Of a stretch of 16,096 nucleotides of DNA, positions 7,721 through 15,498 are shown piece after piece. Both the position numbers and the translations under genes were made by a program. Origin of the DNA: Xanthobacteraceae bacterium (GTDB lineage Bacteria; Pseudomonadota; Alphaproteobacteria; Rhizobiales; Xanthobacteraceae); the NCBI GenBank assembly GCA_030037185.1, contig JASHRR010000736.1, positions 1 to 16,096 on the forward strand, read 5' to 3'. The first letter of the stretch is position 1; every line of letters begins with the position of its first letter. The notes beneath the pieces were generated by a model. The model was not told the DNA's origin, did not search any database, and saw only the letters and a list, made by a program, of their open reading frames with translations.

Positions 7721-8869
7721 ATGATTGAGTTCCCTCGATGTACGCTTCTCGCTATCGCGACCGGGCTCCCCCTGCTTGCTGCCGGAGCGGCCGCCGCGGA
7801 CGATCAACAGACGGTGTACGTCCGTACCAATCTGGATTCGAACACGCAGAACCTTGTCCAACCCCTGGATCCGCAACTGCAGAACGCGTGGGGGGTGGCG
7901 AATGCGCCGGGCGGCGCGCTGTGGGTTGCCGATAACAATGACGGCCTTTCCACGCTCTATGACGGCAATGGGGTCAAGCAGGGTTTGGTCGTCACAATCC
8001 CGTTGCCTCCCGGGCAAACACCGCCCCCTGCAGCGGCCCCGACCGGGCTGGTATGGAATCCGACCACCGGCTTCACGTTCACGGTGAACGGGACGACCGT
8101 GCCGGCGACCTTCATTTTCGATTCGGAGAACGGAACGATTGTGGCTTGGAACCCGACCGTCGATCCGATCACCGCCGGACAGTCGACCGCGACGATCGTC
8201 GTCAACAACTCTGCAACTGGCGCCGTCTACAAAGGCCTCGCCTTTGGCACCAATGTGCATGGCAATTTCCTGTTCGCGACAAATCTCAATGCGGGCACGG
8301 TCGAAGTCTACGACAAAACCTTTACGCGCACGACGCTCGACGGAACTTTCGCCGATCCGGATATCCCGGCTGGCTTCGCGCCATTCGGCATCGCCAACAT
8401 CGATAACAATCTCTTCGTCACCTACGCCAAGCAGAATGCACAGAAGAACGATGTCGTTCCCGGCGCGGGGCTCGGCTTCGTCGACGTCTTCACCACGGAT
8501 GGCGTTCTGATCAAGCGCTTTGCTTCACGCGGCATCCTCAATGCGCCGTGGGGCGTTGTGAGGGCAACTCAGAATTTCGGCGAGTTCAGCGGCGCCATTT
8601 TGATCGGCAATTTCGGCCAGGGGGGTCAATTCTCCGGCTGGATTAATGCGTTCGACGGCGGCAACGACAATGATTTCCTGGGCTCGCTTCGCGACGCAAC
8701 GGGTAAGCCGATCGCCATTGACGGTCCGTGGTCGCTGGTGTTCGGCACGTTCCTCAACTCCGATGCCGATACCCTCTATTTCACGGCCGGACCGAACCAG
8801 CAGACGAATGGCCTGTTCGGCAAGATCGTGGCGCAGCCCAGCCAGAACGTTGGCCAAAACGGGCAGTGA
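7721..8869 (+). CDS. TIGR03118 family secreted protein
   Basis: 382 residues. It matches the TIGR03118 family of exported proteins of unknown function, related by pattern to NHL/SMP-30-like beta-propellers. Residues 1-26 are a signal peptide ending AAGAAAA, with cleavage before DDQQ. The mature protein has repeated strand units typical of propeller blades: NAWGVANAPGGALWVADN near the start, PTGLVWNPTTGFTF, YKGLAFGTN, FAPFGIANIDNNLFVTYA, LNAPWGVV and WSLVFGTF. The C-terminal tail is Gln/Asn-rich with no sorting signal seen. The second of two close ATGs is used: the ATG at 7712 hits a stop at once, while 7721 has GGGAGAGGAG upstream. No partner gene is adjacent. A GC hairpin lies 11 bases after the stop. 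Molecular function unknown. Confidence 0.9.
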   Translation: MIEFPRCTLLAIATGLPLLAAGAAAADDQQTVYVRTNLDSNTQNLVQPLDPQLQNAWGVANAPGGALWVADNNDGLSTLYDGNGVKQGLVVTIPLPPGQTPPPAAAPTGLVWNPTTGFTFTVNGTTVPATFIFDSENGTIVAWNPTVDPITAGQSTATIVVNNSATGAVYKGLAFGTNVHGNFLFATNLNAGTVEVYDKTFTRTTLDGTFADPDIPAGFAPFGIANIDNNLFVTYAKQNAQKNDVVPGAGLGFVDVFTTDGVLIKRFASRGILNAPWGVVRATQNFGEFSGAILIGNFGQGGQFSGWINAFDGGNDNDFLGSLRDATGKPIAIDGPWSLVFGTFLNSDADTLYFTAGPNQQTNGLFGKIVAQPSQNVGQNGQ

Positions 8870-8879
8870 CCTCGAATAC

Positions 8880-8901
8880 GGCCCTGCTATGGCGCAGGGC
8901 C
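8880..8901 (+). terminator. Hairpin after TIGR03118 gene
   Basis: GGCCCTGC (8880-8887) and GCAGGGCC (8894-8901) form an 8-bp perfect stem with a six-base loop, starting 11 bases after the stop codon. Position and strength fit a transcript end, but no T-run follows, so it may serve in 3' end stabilisation or Rho-linked termination rather than intrinsic termination. Confidence 0.45.
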
Positions 8902-9459
8902 AACCAGCCTCGGTTGCCGCGCCGTCGTGAAGCTCTTGGCTGTGATCCGCTCTGCGGCAGCCGCGATTGAGTCTCACGCTGAATCGCTTGGGGGTTCCTG
9001 CGGCGGACTGTCGGTGCGTTCCGGCAGCCCGCGGCTACCGAGTAGGGGACAACGACCGCTTGCCGTTATTTCCGTCGCGGCGCGGGCGCGGGCTACGGTC
9101 AGTTGGGTGGGCGCGCACCAAGGCGCAGAGGCGACAGATCGAGGTGGCACCAAAGGCACCGCCGTGTCGAGTCCGAGGCGCAAGTGGCCGCGGCTCGCCG
9201 CTCGCGTGCGGGCCGAGGGCGAGCCGATAAAGACCGAAACGGAGATCGCCGCACTGCGTCAGGCCGAACAGGCCGCGCCTATTCGGCGCATCCGGCGCTG
9301 CTGCGCGAACTCGAAACCACGAAGCAGCCTGGCCGTCCGGCCAACGCGCGCATCGCTAGCGCATAGAAGAAGCACGCGGCCGATCGCGACAAACGGTTAG
9401 AGGTGTCGAGTGAAGCTGAAACCTCTGCTTGCCCAGCGCGGTCGGCGACATCGGCCAGG
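8902..9459. other. Gap with possible decayed coding sequence
   Basis: No intact gene. Between about 9150 and 9410 the plus strand shows Ala/Glu/Arg-rich, coiled-coil-like peptide pieces in alternating frames (ETEIAALRQAEQAAP in one, LLRELETTKQPGRPANARIA in another, then KKHAADRDKRLEVS after a stop). This is the pattern of a frameshifted relic, but I cannot name a family. Confidence 0.4.
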
Positions 9460-10125
9460 TCACGACCGCGGTCGTGCGCGGTGATTGCAAACCGTGTCAG
9501 CCGCAGTGATACGCGTTTTCCTTATCTTTTGCGTCGGCGGGTGGCGCAGCCCGTCGATGATAACGTCGACGAGCCGCAGCACGCTCTTCTGCCAACCGGG
9601 CCGGTCGTGCATGTAGCACATGCCAGCTAAGGCACGAAGCAGGTCTTCCGGGCTGACGTCGTCGCGTATTTCGCCCGCCGCGATCGCGCGCGCCAAGAGT
9701 CCGCCGACGGCCCGCGTCAGCCGTTCAAATGAATATGAAAAGAGGTCACTGTTCTTGTAGACAGCAAGAGCGAGCGCTGCTGACATGCCCCTTTTTGTAG
9801 CGACGAATCTGACGTTGGCGCGCATCCACCGGCGAACTGCCTCGACCGGCTCGGCCTCCTGCTTCAAGCGTTCGGCAAGATCGGCCAATTGTTGCACCTC
9901 GCGCCGGTAAACTGCCTCGAAGAGGGCCTCGCGGGTAGGAAAATGGCGGTAAAGCGTGCCGATTCCGACACCGGCCGTTCGCGCGACGGCCTCGAGGCTC
10001 GCCTCGGGGCCGCCAGTGCTGAACACGGTTTTTGCGGCCACAAGGAGCCGTTCGCGGTTGCGAACTGCGTCGGCGCGGGGCGGTCGCGACGTCTCCTTGT
10101 CCGACGGCTTGATTCCAGCAGGCAA
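9460..10125 (-). CDS. TetR/AcrR family transcriptional regulator
   Basis: 221 residues from a proposed TTG start at 10125. The N-terminal DNA-binding domain is clear: RERLLVAAKTVFSTGG, then the helix-turn-helix at about residues 44-63 (LEAVARTAGVGIGTLYRHF) and PTREALFEAVY. The C-terminal half is the ligand and dimer domain, ending in the DVSPEDLLRALAGMCYM...VDVIIDGLR pattern common in one large TetR subfamily. The frame is open up to 10251, but an earlier start would read through the palindromes at 10144-10194. The TTG has AAGAGGTGG just upstream and gives normal family length, though the choice is not certain. It is divergent from the three-gene PaoABC-type operon and probably represses it and itself through the two tandem operators. 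Its inducer may be an aldehyde or related compound; that is inference. Confidence 0.88.
   Translation of the reverse strand: MPAGIKPSDKETSRPPRADAVRNRERLLVAAKTVFSTGGPEASLEAVARTAGVGIGTLYRHFPTREALFEAVYRREVQQLADLAERLKQEAEPVEAVRRWMRANVRFVATKRGMSAALALAVYKNSDLFSYSFERLTRAVGGLLARAIAAGEIRDDVSPEDLLRALAGMCYMHDRPGWQKSVLRLVDVIIDGLRHPPTQKIRKTRITAADTVCNHRARPRS
9461..9476. repeat. 16-bp perfect palindrome at tetR 3' end
   Basis: CACGACCGCGGTCGTG reads the same on both strands and covers the last codons of the TetR gene. It may be a chance GC palindrome within coding sequence, or a weak transcript end. Confidence 0.5.
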
Positions 10126-10143
10126 TGTCCACCTCTTCAAAAT

Positions 10144-10168
10144 GTATACGGAGGCTTCCTCCGTATAC
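10144..10168. promoter_or_regulatory. TetR operator candidate O1
   Basis: GTATACGGAGG (10144-10154), CTT, then CCTCCGTATAC (10158-10168): a perfect inverted repeat with 11-bp arms and a three-base centre. It lies about 20 bases upstream of the TetR start. It shares the core CGGAGG-N3-CCTCCG with the second site, whose centre is 31 bp away, about three helical turns, so two dimers could bind on the same DNA face. Binding by the adjacent TetR protein is inferred from position and symmetry. Confidence 0.75.
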
Positions 10169-10179
10169 CTCTTGAAAAG

Positions 10180-10194
10180 CGGAGGGTTCCTCCG
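10180..10194. promoter_or_regulatory. TetR operator candidate O2
   Basis: CGGAGG (10180-10185), GTT, then CCTCCG (10189-10194), continuing TAT as in the first site. It has shorter 6-bp perfect arms, so probably lower affinity. It falls inside the 17-base spacer of a possible plus-strand promoter, TTGAAA (10172-10177) and TATCTG (10195-10200), where a bound repressor would block RNA polymerase on the operon side. The promoter match itself is weak. Confidence 0.6.
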
Positions 10195-10343
10195 TATCTG
10201 ATCAGGCGACAACGCTGACACATAGTATTTTACTGTCAAGCGATGCCACACATGGAGGAAAACGCCTGGCGCCGGGGAGCTTTCAGTTTCGCCGACATTC
10301 CGTCGGGCGGCGGTGCCTTACCATCGCTGATATGGAGTATTGC

Positions 10344-10841
10344 ATGGGCTTTTCAACCACTCTCACTGTCAACGGTGTCACACGAACAATCGCGCTCGAT
10401 GATCCGCGTGTCACGCTTCTCGACCTGCTTCGCGAACGGCTGGGTCTGACGGGAGCGAAGAAAGGTTGTGACCGCGGCCAGTGCGGTGCCTGCACGATCA
10501 TCGTTGACGGGCGCCGGATCAATTCGTGTCTCGCGCTCGCGATCAGTCACGACGGTGCCGATGTCCTGACAATCGAAGGCTTGGCGCAAGGCGAAACGCT
10601 TCATGCGATGCAGGAGGCGTTTATCACGCATGACGGCCTGCAATGCGGCTTCTGCACGCCGGGCCAGATCATGAGCGCTATCGGTCTGATCCACGAGGGT
10701 CAGGCGGGCGACGATCCGGAGCGCGTGCGGGAGGGCATGAGCGGGAACCTCTGCCGCTGCGGCGCGTATCAGGGAATCACCGAAGCCGTGCTGAAGGCGC
10801 AAAAGGCTGTCGATGCGGCAAGCCGGATGGAGGTCGCATGA
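10344..10841 (+). CDS. paoA: Aldehyde oxidoreductase 2Fe-2S subunit (PaoA/YagT type)
   Basis: 165 residues. It is the iron-sulfur subunit of a three-subunit molybdenum aldehyde oxidoreductase. Cluster ligands are Cys42, Cys47, Cys50 and Cys62 ([10 protein letters not shown]...SC) in the ferredoxin-like domain, and Cys101, Cys104, Cys137 and Cys139 (QCGFCTPGQ...CRCG) in the helical domain; all are present. E. coli PaoA (229 residues) carries a long Tat leader; here there is none, so a cytoplasmic enzyme is likely. The start at 10344 is preferred over the in-frame ATG at 10332 because GGAG lies six to seven bases before it. The stop overlaps the next ATG (ATGA, 10838-10841). The operon probably starts near the TetR operators, about 140 bases upstream. 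The gene symbol is by family similarity. Confidence 0.88.
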   Translation: MGFSTTLTVNGVTRTIALDDPRVTLLDLLRERLGLTGAKKGCDRGQCGACTIIVDGRRINSCLALAISHDGADVLTIEGLAQGETLHAMQEAFITHDGLQCGFCTPGQIMSAIGLIHEGQAGDDPERVREGMSGNLCRCGAYQGITEAVLKAQKAVDAASRMEVA

Positions 10842-11896
10842 AGAGCTTCGATTACGTCAGGCCGGCGACGGTTCGCGAAGCCGTCACAGCGGCCGCAGAA
10901 CCCGGGGCCGCTTACCTCGCCGCTGGCACAAATCTTATGGATCTGATGAAGGCAGGCGTAGCCCAGCCGACTCGGCTCATCGACATCACGCACCTTCCCG
11001 GCCTCGACCAGATCGAGGACCTTGCTGACGGCAGCGTGCGGATCGGCGCGCTGGTCCGCAACGCGGATCTTGCCCACGATCGCAGTTTCGCACGGCGGTT
11101 TCCGGCGATTGCCGAGGCGCTGCTGTCGGGCGCCTCAGCGCAGCTTCGCAATGCCGCCACCGTTGGCGGCAATCTCCTGCAGCGAACGCGCTGTGCCTAT
11201 TTCTACGATGTCGGCAGCGCCTGCAACAAGCGCAGTCGCGGCTCGGGCTGCGACGCCCGCGGCGGCGACAACAGGCTGCACGCTATATTGGGATGGAGCG
11301 AGGGCTGTATCGCGACGCATCCGTCCGATTTCTGCGTCCCGCTGGTCGCGCTCGACGCCATTGTAGAGGTTGCGGGCAGAGCGGGGCGGCGCGAGATTCC
11401 GCTCGAGATGTTCCACCGCTTGCCCGGCGACGCGCCGGACCACGAGAACATGCTTCAGTCCGGCGAGATGATCCTCGCGGTGCGGCTGCCTGCGCAAGCT
11501 GCGCGTTTTGCCGCCCATGCCCGCTACCTGAAAGTCCGCGAACGAACGTCCTACGCGTTCGCCATCGTTTCGGCCGCCGCCGCCATGCGCGTCGAGGCGG
11601 ATGTGATTGCGGATGCGCGTCTCGCGCTCGGCGGCGTCGCCATGAAGCCGTGGCGCGTGCGGGAAGCTGAACAAATCTTGATCGGTGCGCGCAGCGCCGC
11701 ATCGCTGTTTCGGCGCGCCGCCGAGGTCGCGCTCGCCGAGGCAAAACCGTCCGGCGAGAACGCCTACAAGATCGAGCTCGCCCGCCGGGTCGTGGAGCGG
11801 ACGCTCGCGCTCGCCGCGGCCGGCACGCCCGAGCGTATCCCCACGCTGCCCGGTTCCCCCTTCGCCGCTGTTTCGGGAGTTCTCGCCCATGGCTGA
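10838..11896 (+). CDS. paoB: Aldehyde oxidoreductase FAD subunit with 4Fe-4S insertion (PaoB/YagS type)
   Basis: 352 residues (E. coli PaoB about 318). It carries the FAD that relays electrons from the iron-sulfur clusters to the final acceptor. FAD-binding motifs are AAGTNLMDLMK (28-38) and ATVGGNLLQ (107-115) in the PCMH-type domain, followed by the CO dehydrogenase flavoprotein C-terminal domain. Between them is the insertion that defines the PaoB/YagS group, with Cys119 (TRCAYF), Cys129 (ACNKR), Cys138 (GSGCDA) and Cys157 (GCIAT), known in E. coli to bind an additional 4Fe-4S cluster. The ATG overlaps the previous stop by four bases, and the end overlaps the next gene by eight bases. All features support an intact, co-translated subunit. 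Confidence 0.9.
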   Translation: MKSFDYVRPATVREAVTAAAEPGAAYLAAGTNLMDLMKAGVAQPTRLIDITHLPGLDQIEDLADGSVRIGALVRNADLAHDRSFARRFPAIAEALLSGASAQLRNAATVGGNLLQRTRCAYFYDVGSACNKRSRGSGCDARGGDNRLHAILGWSEGCIATHPSDFCVPLVALDAIVEVAGRAGRREIPLEMFHRLPGDAPDHENMLQSGEMILAVRLPAQAARFAAHARYLKVRERTSYAFAIVSAAAAMRVEADVIADARLALGGVAMKPWRVREAEQILIGARSAASLFRRAAEVALAEAKPSGENAYKIELARRVVERTLALAAAGTPERIPTLPGSPFAAVSGVLAHG

Positions 11897-14150
11897 GATC
11901 GCGCTCGCACAAACGCCCGCCCACACCCGGCATGGCTCCAACATTGGTCAGGCGCTCACCCGCCGCGATGGCGTCCTCAAAGTGACGGGCGCCGCCAAAT
12001 ATGCCGCCGATCAGCACCCGCCCGCCATGCTCTATGCCGTGCTTGCGGTGAGCACCATCGCCCGCGGTCGGGTCGCCTTTCTCGATGTCGCGGCTGCGAA
12101 AGCTCATCGCGGCGTGGTCGAGGTGATTACGCCGGCGAACAGGCCGGCGCTCGCGCAGGATCCGGACGAAAAAACAAATCCGTTCATGTTCCGACTCGAT
12201 CTCTTGCAAAGCGATCGGATCCGTTATGCCAACCAGCCGATCGCGATCGTCATCGCGGACACGCTTGAAGCAGCGACGGAAGGCGCCGCGCTGCTTGCGC
12301 CACGATATGAGATCGAACCGGCACGGGTCGGGCTCGATGCGAGCGAAAGCTTCGTGCCGCCGGAGGTGGGCGTCGGCAGTCCGTCGCACGCGCGCAGGGG
12401 CGACGTCGAGGCCGGCCTCGCTTTGGCGACGAAGAAAATTGCGGCCATCTACGAGACCGCCGCCCAATATCATAATCCCATGGAGCCGCATGCGATCGTC
12501 GCGGCGTGGGACGGCGATCGGCTCTCGATCGATACGCCGAGCCAAGGTCTCGCGCTTGCGCAGGCGCGTCTTGCCGGCATTTTCGGAATACCTCCCGAGC
12601 ACATTCACATCCGCAGTCCGTTTCTCGGTGGCGGCTTCGGCTGCAAAGGCTTGATCTCCGGACCGCAGGTGCTCGGGGCCATCGCCGCCCGCGCGGTTGG
12701 AAAGCCGGTCCAGCTCGTCGTGCGTCGCGAGCAGATGTTCGGCCCGTTCGGGCACCGGCCGCCGACGCGGCAGACCTTGCGCCTGGGCGTCGACCAGGAG
12801 GGCAAGCTGGTCGCGCTTGATCATCGAACGAAGACGATGTCGAGCACTTTCGACGACTTCTTCGAGCCGGCGTCCAATGTTTCCCACACGCTTTATGCAA
12901 GCGCCACCATCGCGACCTCGCATGAAGCCGTTCGCGCCGACATCGGAACGCCGCTGTTCATGCGTGCGCCCGGAGAGGCGACCGGCTCGATCGCGCTCGA
13001 AAGCGCGATCGACGAAATGGCGCAAGCCTGCGGTATGGATCCCGTGGCCTTTCGGCTCAACAACTATGCGGAGGTTGAGCCGATCTCGGGCAAGCCGTTT
13101 TCCTCAAAAGCCTTGCGCGAATGCTACCGGCAAGGCGTAGAGCGGTTCGGCTGGCAGCGTCGCCCGGTCGCCCCGCGGCAGATGCGCGACCGTGACGGAT
13201 TGCTGGTCGGCTGGGGCGTTGGCACGGCCACTTTTCCGGCGCTGATGTTCGCGGCCGAGGCCAAAGCGATGCTGCGTCTTGACGGCAGCGGCGTCATGGA
13301 GATCGGCGCGCACGACATGGGGCAGGGGGCCTGGACCGCACTGACGCAGATCGCGGCTGATGCGCTTGGGCTCGATATCAACCAGCTCGAGTTCAGATCC
13401 GGCTCCTCCGATCTTCCCGATGGCGGTATTGCGGGCGGCTCGGCCCATACCGCGACCGCCGGCATGGCCATCCACAACGCCGGCGCCGACGTGATTGCAC
13501 GGCTCGCCGATCTCGCGACGAGCGACGAGCGCTCGCCGCTGTTCGGCGCCGGCAATGCCGGCGTAACCGCGCGCGGCGGCCGCTTATTCCGACGCGACGA
13601 CCCAAGCCGCAGCGAGAGCTACGCCGAAGTTCTCAGCCGCGCCGGGCTCGCGCAGGTCGCGGGGCACGGAGCCAGCGCGGCCGATCAGGCCACCCAATCG
13701 ACCTACGCCATGCACGCCCATGGCGCAGTGTTCGCCGAGGTCAAGGTCGACCCTGATCTCGGACAGATCCGCGCCACACGCGTCGTCGGCGCCTTTGCGG
13801 CTGGACGCATCATCAATCCGCGCATGGTTCGCAGCCAGCTCTATGGCGGAATGATTTGGGGTGTATCGTTTGCGCTGCACGAGCAGGCCGTGATCGATCC
13901 GCGGTCTGGCCGTCCGATGAACGCCAATTTGGCCGAGTACCACATTCCCGTGAGCGCCGATGTGCCGTCGCTCGACGCGATTCTCGTCGAGGAACACGAT
14001 CCGCACGTCAATGCGCTCGGCATCAAGGGCGTCGGCGAGATCGGGATCACCGGCACGGCGGGTGCAGTCGCCAACGCCGTTTGGCACGCCACCGCAGTGC
14101 GCGTGCGCAAATTCCCGATCACGCCGGATCGCTTGATCGGGCCTCAATAA
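11889..14150 (+). CDS. paoC: Aldehyde oxidoreductase molybdopterin subunit (PaoC/YagR type)
   Basis: 753 residues (E. coli PaoC 732). This is the catalytic subunit that oxidises aldehydes to acids at a molybdenum cofactor. Motifs in order: ALTRRDGVLKVTGAAKYAAD at the N-terminus; GGGFGCKG (247-254) at the cofactor; MRAPGEATG (358-366); and GVGEIG with the catalytic Glu717, followed by GAVANAVWHAT. No Tat or Sec leader. The ATG at 11889 overlaps the end of the FAD subunit; longer in-frame extension upstream (to 11685) would lie wholly inside that gene. The expected maturation factor PaoD/XdhC, which loads the sulfurated cofactor, does not follow, so it must be supplied from another locus. Substrate range is not predictable beyond aldehydes. 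Confidence 0.92.
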   Translation: MAEIALAQTPAHTRHGSNIGQALTRRDGVLKVTGAAKYAADQHPPAMLYAVLAVSTIARGRVAFLDVAAAKAHRGVVEVITPANRPALAQDPDEKTNPFMFRLDLLQSDRIRYANQPIAIVIADTLEAATEGAALLAPRYEIEPARVGLDASESFVPPEVGVGSPSHARRGDVEAGLALATKKIAAIYETAAQYHNPMEPHAIVAAWDGDRLSIDTPSQGLALAQARLAGIFGIPPEHIHIRSPFLGGGFGCKGLISGPQVLGAIAARAVGKPVQLVVRREQMFGPFGHRPPTRQTLRLGVDQEGKLVALDHRTKTMSSTFDDFFEPASNVSHTLYASATIATSHEAVRADIGTPLFMRAPGEATGSIALESAIDEMAQACGMDPVAFRLNNYAEVEPISGKPFSSKALRECYRQGVERFGWQRRPVAPRQMRDRDGLLVGWGVGTATFPALMFAAEAKAMLRLDGSGVMEIGAHDMGQGAWTALTQIAADALGLDINQLEFRSGSSDLPDGGIAGGSAHTATAGMAIHNAGADVIARLADLATSDERSPLFGAGNAGVTARGGRLFRRDDPSRSESYAEVLSRAGLAQVAGHGASAADQATQSTYAMHAHGAVFAEVKVDPDLGQIRATRVVGAFAAGRIINPRMVRSQLYGGMIWGVSFALHEQAVIDPRSGRPMNANLAEYHIPVSADVPSLDAILVEEHDPHVNALGIKGVGEIGITGTAGAVANAVWHATAVRVRKFPITPDRLIGPQ

Positions 14151-14441
14151 GCATCAAGATCGCCTCGTTAAGCCTCGTCCGAGGAGAGCGCCGGTTTGTC
14201 GCTCTAAGCGCTGTCGCGCCCTTCATGACCAGACAGTTGAGCAGCCCCCTCGCTTCAGCGCGGGAAGGCTGTTTGGGTTGGTTTGCTTCGCAGTTGCGGC
14301 ACCCTTGCCGCAAGCTCCTGGTATGCGCCGGGTGCACAAAGTGAATTATGCAACCAAAAAAAGCGGCGAGCTGCCTGATTGTTGCCATCGGCGTCGCCGA
14401 CTCTCATTGGCTGGTCATGTGCGTAGAGTCGAGCCACAGTC
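14151..14441. other. Intergenic region with one strong hairpin
   Basis: No gene is called. TTGCGGCA (14294-14301) and TGCCGCAA (14306-14313) form an 8-bp perfect stem with loop CCCT about 145 bases after the aldehyde oxidoreductase operon. It lacks a T-run, so it is only a weak terminator candidate. Short frames on both strands here are unconvincing. Confidence 0.45.
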
Positions 14442-14924
14442 ATGCGCGTATCCCCGTACGTCCCCCTCATCCTCACCGCCCTCGCAGCCATGGCATCAGC
14501 CGCTCATACGACGGAATGCCTTTCATCTGCGAGCGCCGTCTGGGCTGCGCATCCAGGATCACACGCCACGTGGCGGCTGCGCCTGCCGGGTCACGAGGGA
14601 AAGAAGTGTTGGTTTGCCAGGGGTTCAACAGACCTCGCGGCGCCGCACCTGCGACAGGATGCAGCTCTGCGCGGGGCCGTCTACGGAAAGGCTGACGGTC
14701 GAAGCGTAGGGCAGACGCTGCTTGCGAGCAGCCAGGTGACAGCGTCAGCGGTCGATACTGGCGAGAGGCCTTCCGGATCAATGGCTCAAGACACCCGCCT
14801 GCCAACCGAGCGCGGGCCGCTATCGATTCTGGTATGGGCCGGCAGGCCGATGCACATCGATTCCACGTGGGACGAAGTATTTGCGGCGCGCGAGCGCATC
14901 GAGGCGACGTTGCCAACGAAATGA
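14442..14924 (+). CDS. Small secreted protein with HEG-KCW motif
   Basis: 160 residues, hypothetical. Residues 1-20 form a signal peptide (MRVSPYVPLILTALAAMASA). The mature part begins with a compact conserved-looking block: CLSSASAVWAAHPGSHATW, then RLRLPGHEGKKCWFA, with Cys26 and Cys56 likely forming a disulfide. I recall similar short exported proteins with a His-Pro...Trp...HEGxKCW pattern in Bradyrhizobium relatives; their function is unknown. After residue 60 the sequence is low in recognisable structure and may be disordered, ending WDEVFAARERIEATLPTK. The start is supported by the signal peptide rather than by a strong ribosome binding site. Overlapping frames in the other phases (14278-14709, 14348-14695) look like shadows. 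It is not clearly part of an operon. Confidence 0.7.
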   Translation: MRVSPYVPLILTALAAMASAAHTTECLSSASAVWAAHPGSHATWRLRLPGHEGKKCWFARGSTDLAAPHLRQDAALRGAVYGKADGRSVGQTLLASSQVTASAVDTGERPSGSMAQDTRLPTERGPLSILVWAGRPMHIDSTWDEVFAARERIEATLPTK

Positions 14925-15498
14925 TGGTGGCGAGCGCGCGTAACCCTGGGCCGCTGATCTAAAAACGCAGTGTAGCCGCTGCCGATCCCGCGCCATTCGA
15001 ACAAGCACCCGAGCCGAACTCGGCTGTTTCCGGCACTTCCAGATCTGAACCTCGCCGGCGATCTCGCGCGCGGCGGATCGATAGGTAACGATACACCGAT
15101 GCGAGCCGCACCAGTTACTGCTTTGTCAAAAATCGTTCCGGGTCCGCCGCCAGCAGCGAGCCCGGAGCCCATAACACGGATACGGATCGCGAGCTCGCGT
15201 GCAGCCAGGCCGCCCCGCAACGACGACAAGCAACTGTGACGCAACAGGAGCGCGTTCCGCCGAGATGGAAGCGCCTCGTCATGGCCGCCCGGACTTGCTC
15301 CCCGGATCGGCGCATCCACGTATTAAATTGGTATAAACTGTCAATTTCGTGCGATCATACCGTGAGATCATACAAGGTATGGCGTGTGGTGATTTGTTAT
15401 CTGCGATGATTAATCTATGAAATAGCCGGCTCACCTTGAAAAACTCCGGATCCATACCGGGCCGCCTGCTATGCAGAGCTTGAAACGGGAAGTCGGCG
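14925..15498. other. Non-coding region upstream of RND gene
   Basis: About 570 bases with no confident gene. A minus-strand frame at 15115-15315 has CRRCGAAW, slightly zinc-ribbon-like, but lacks a second convincing Cys pair. From about 15319 to 15420 the sequence is AT-rich with repeats and is the likely promoter region of the efflux gene. Confidence 0.5.
15353..15381. promoter_or_regulatory. Repeat cluster upstream of RND permease
   Basis: GATCATAC occurs twice, 13 bases apart (15353-15360 and 15366-15373). CATACC (15356-15361) and GGTATG (15376-15381) form a 6-bp inverted repeat with 14 bases between. TATAAA at 15332-15337 lies nearby. The cluster sits about 120-145 bases upstream of the RND start and could be a regulator site, though no regulator gene is adjacent. 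Confidence 0.3.

Noticed and set aside
10332..10343. Earlier ATG for the PaoA-type subunit
   Set aside because: No ribosome binding site before it, and the GGAG it contains serves the ATG at 10344. Reading further upstream in the frame gives no Tat leader.
11283..13025. Minus-strand open frame of 580 codons
   Set aside because: Antisense shadow of the FAD and molybdopterin subunits, Arg-rich, no motif.
14173..14184. CCTCG-TC-CGAGG as terminator after the aldehyde oxidoreductase operon
   Set aside because: The stem is too short, the loop too small, and there is no T-run.
15115..15315. Minus-strand 66-codon frame with CRRCGAAW
   Set aside because: One Cys pair only, apart from a CC doublet close by; no supporting neighbours, so a zinc-ribbon call is not justified.
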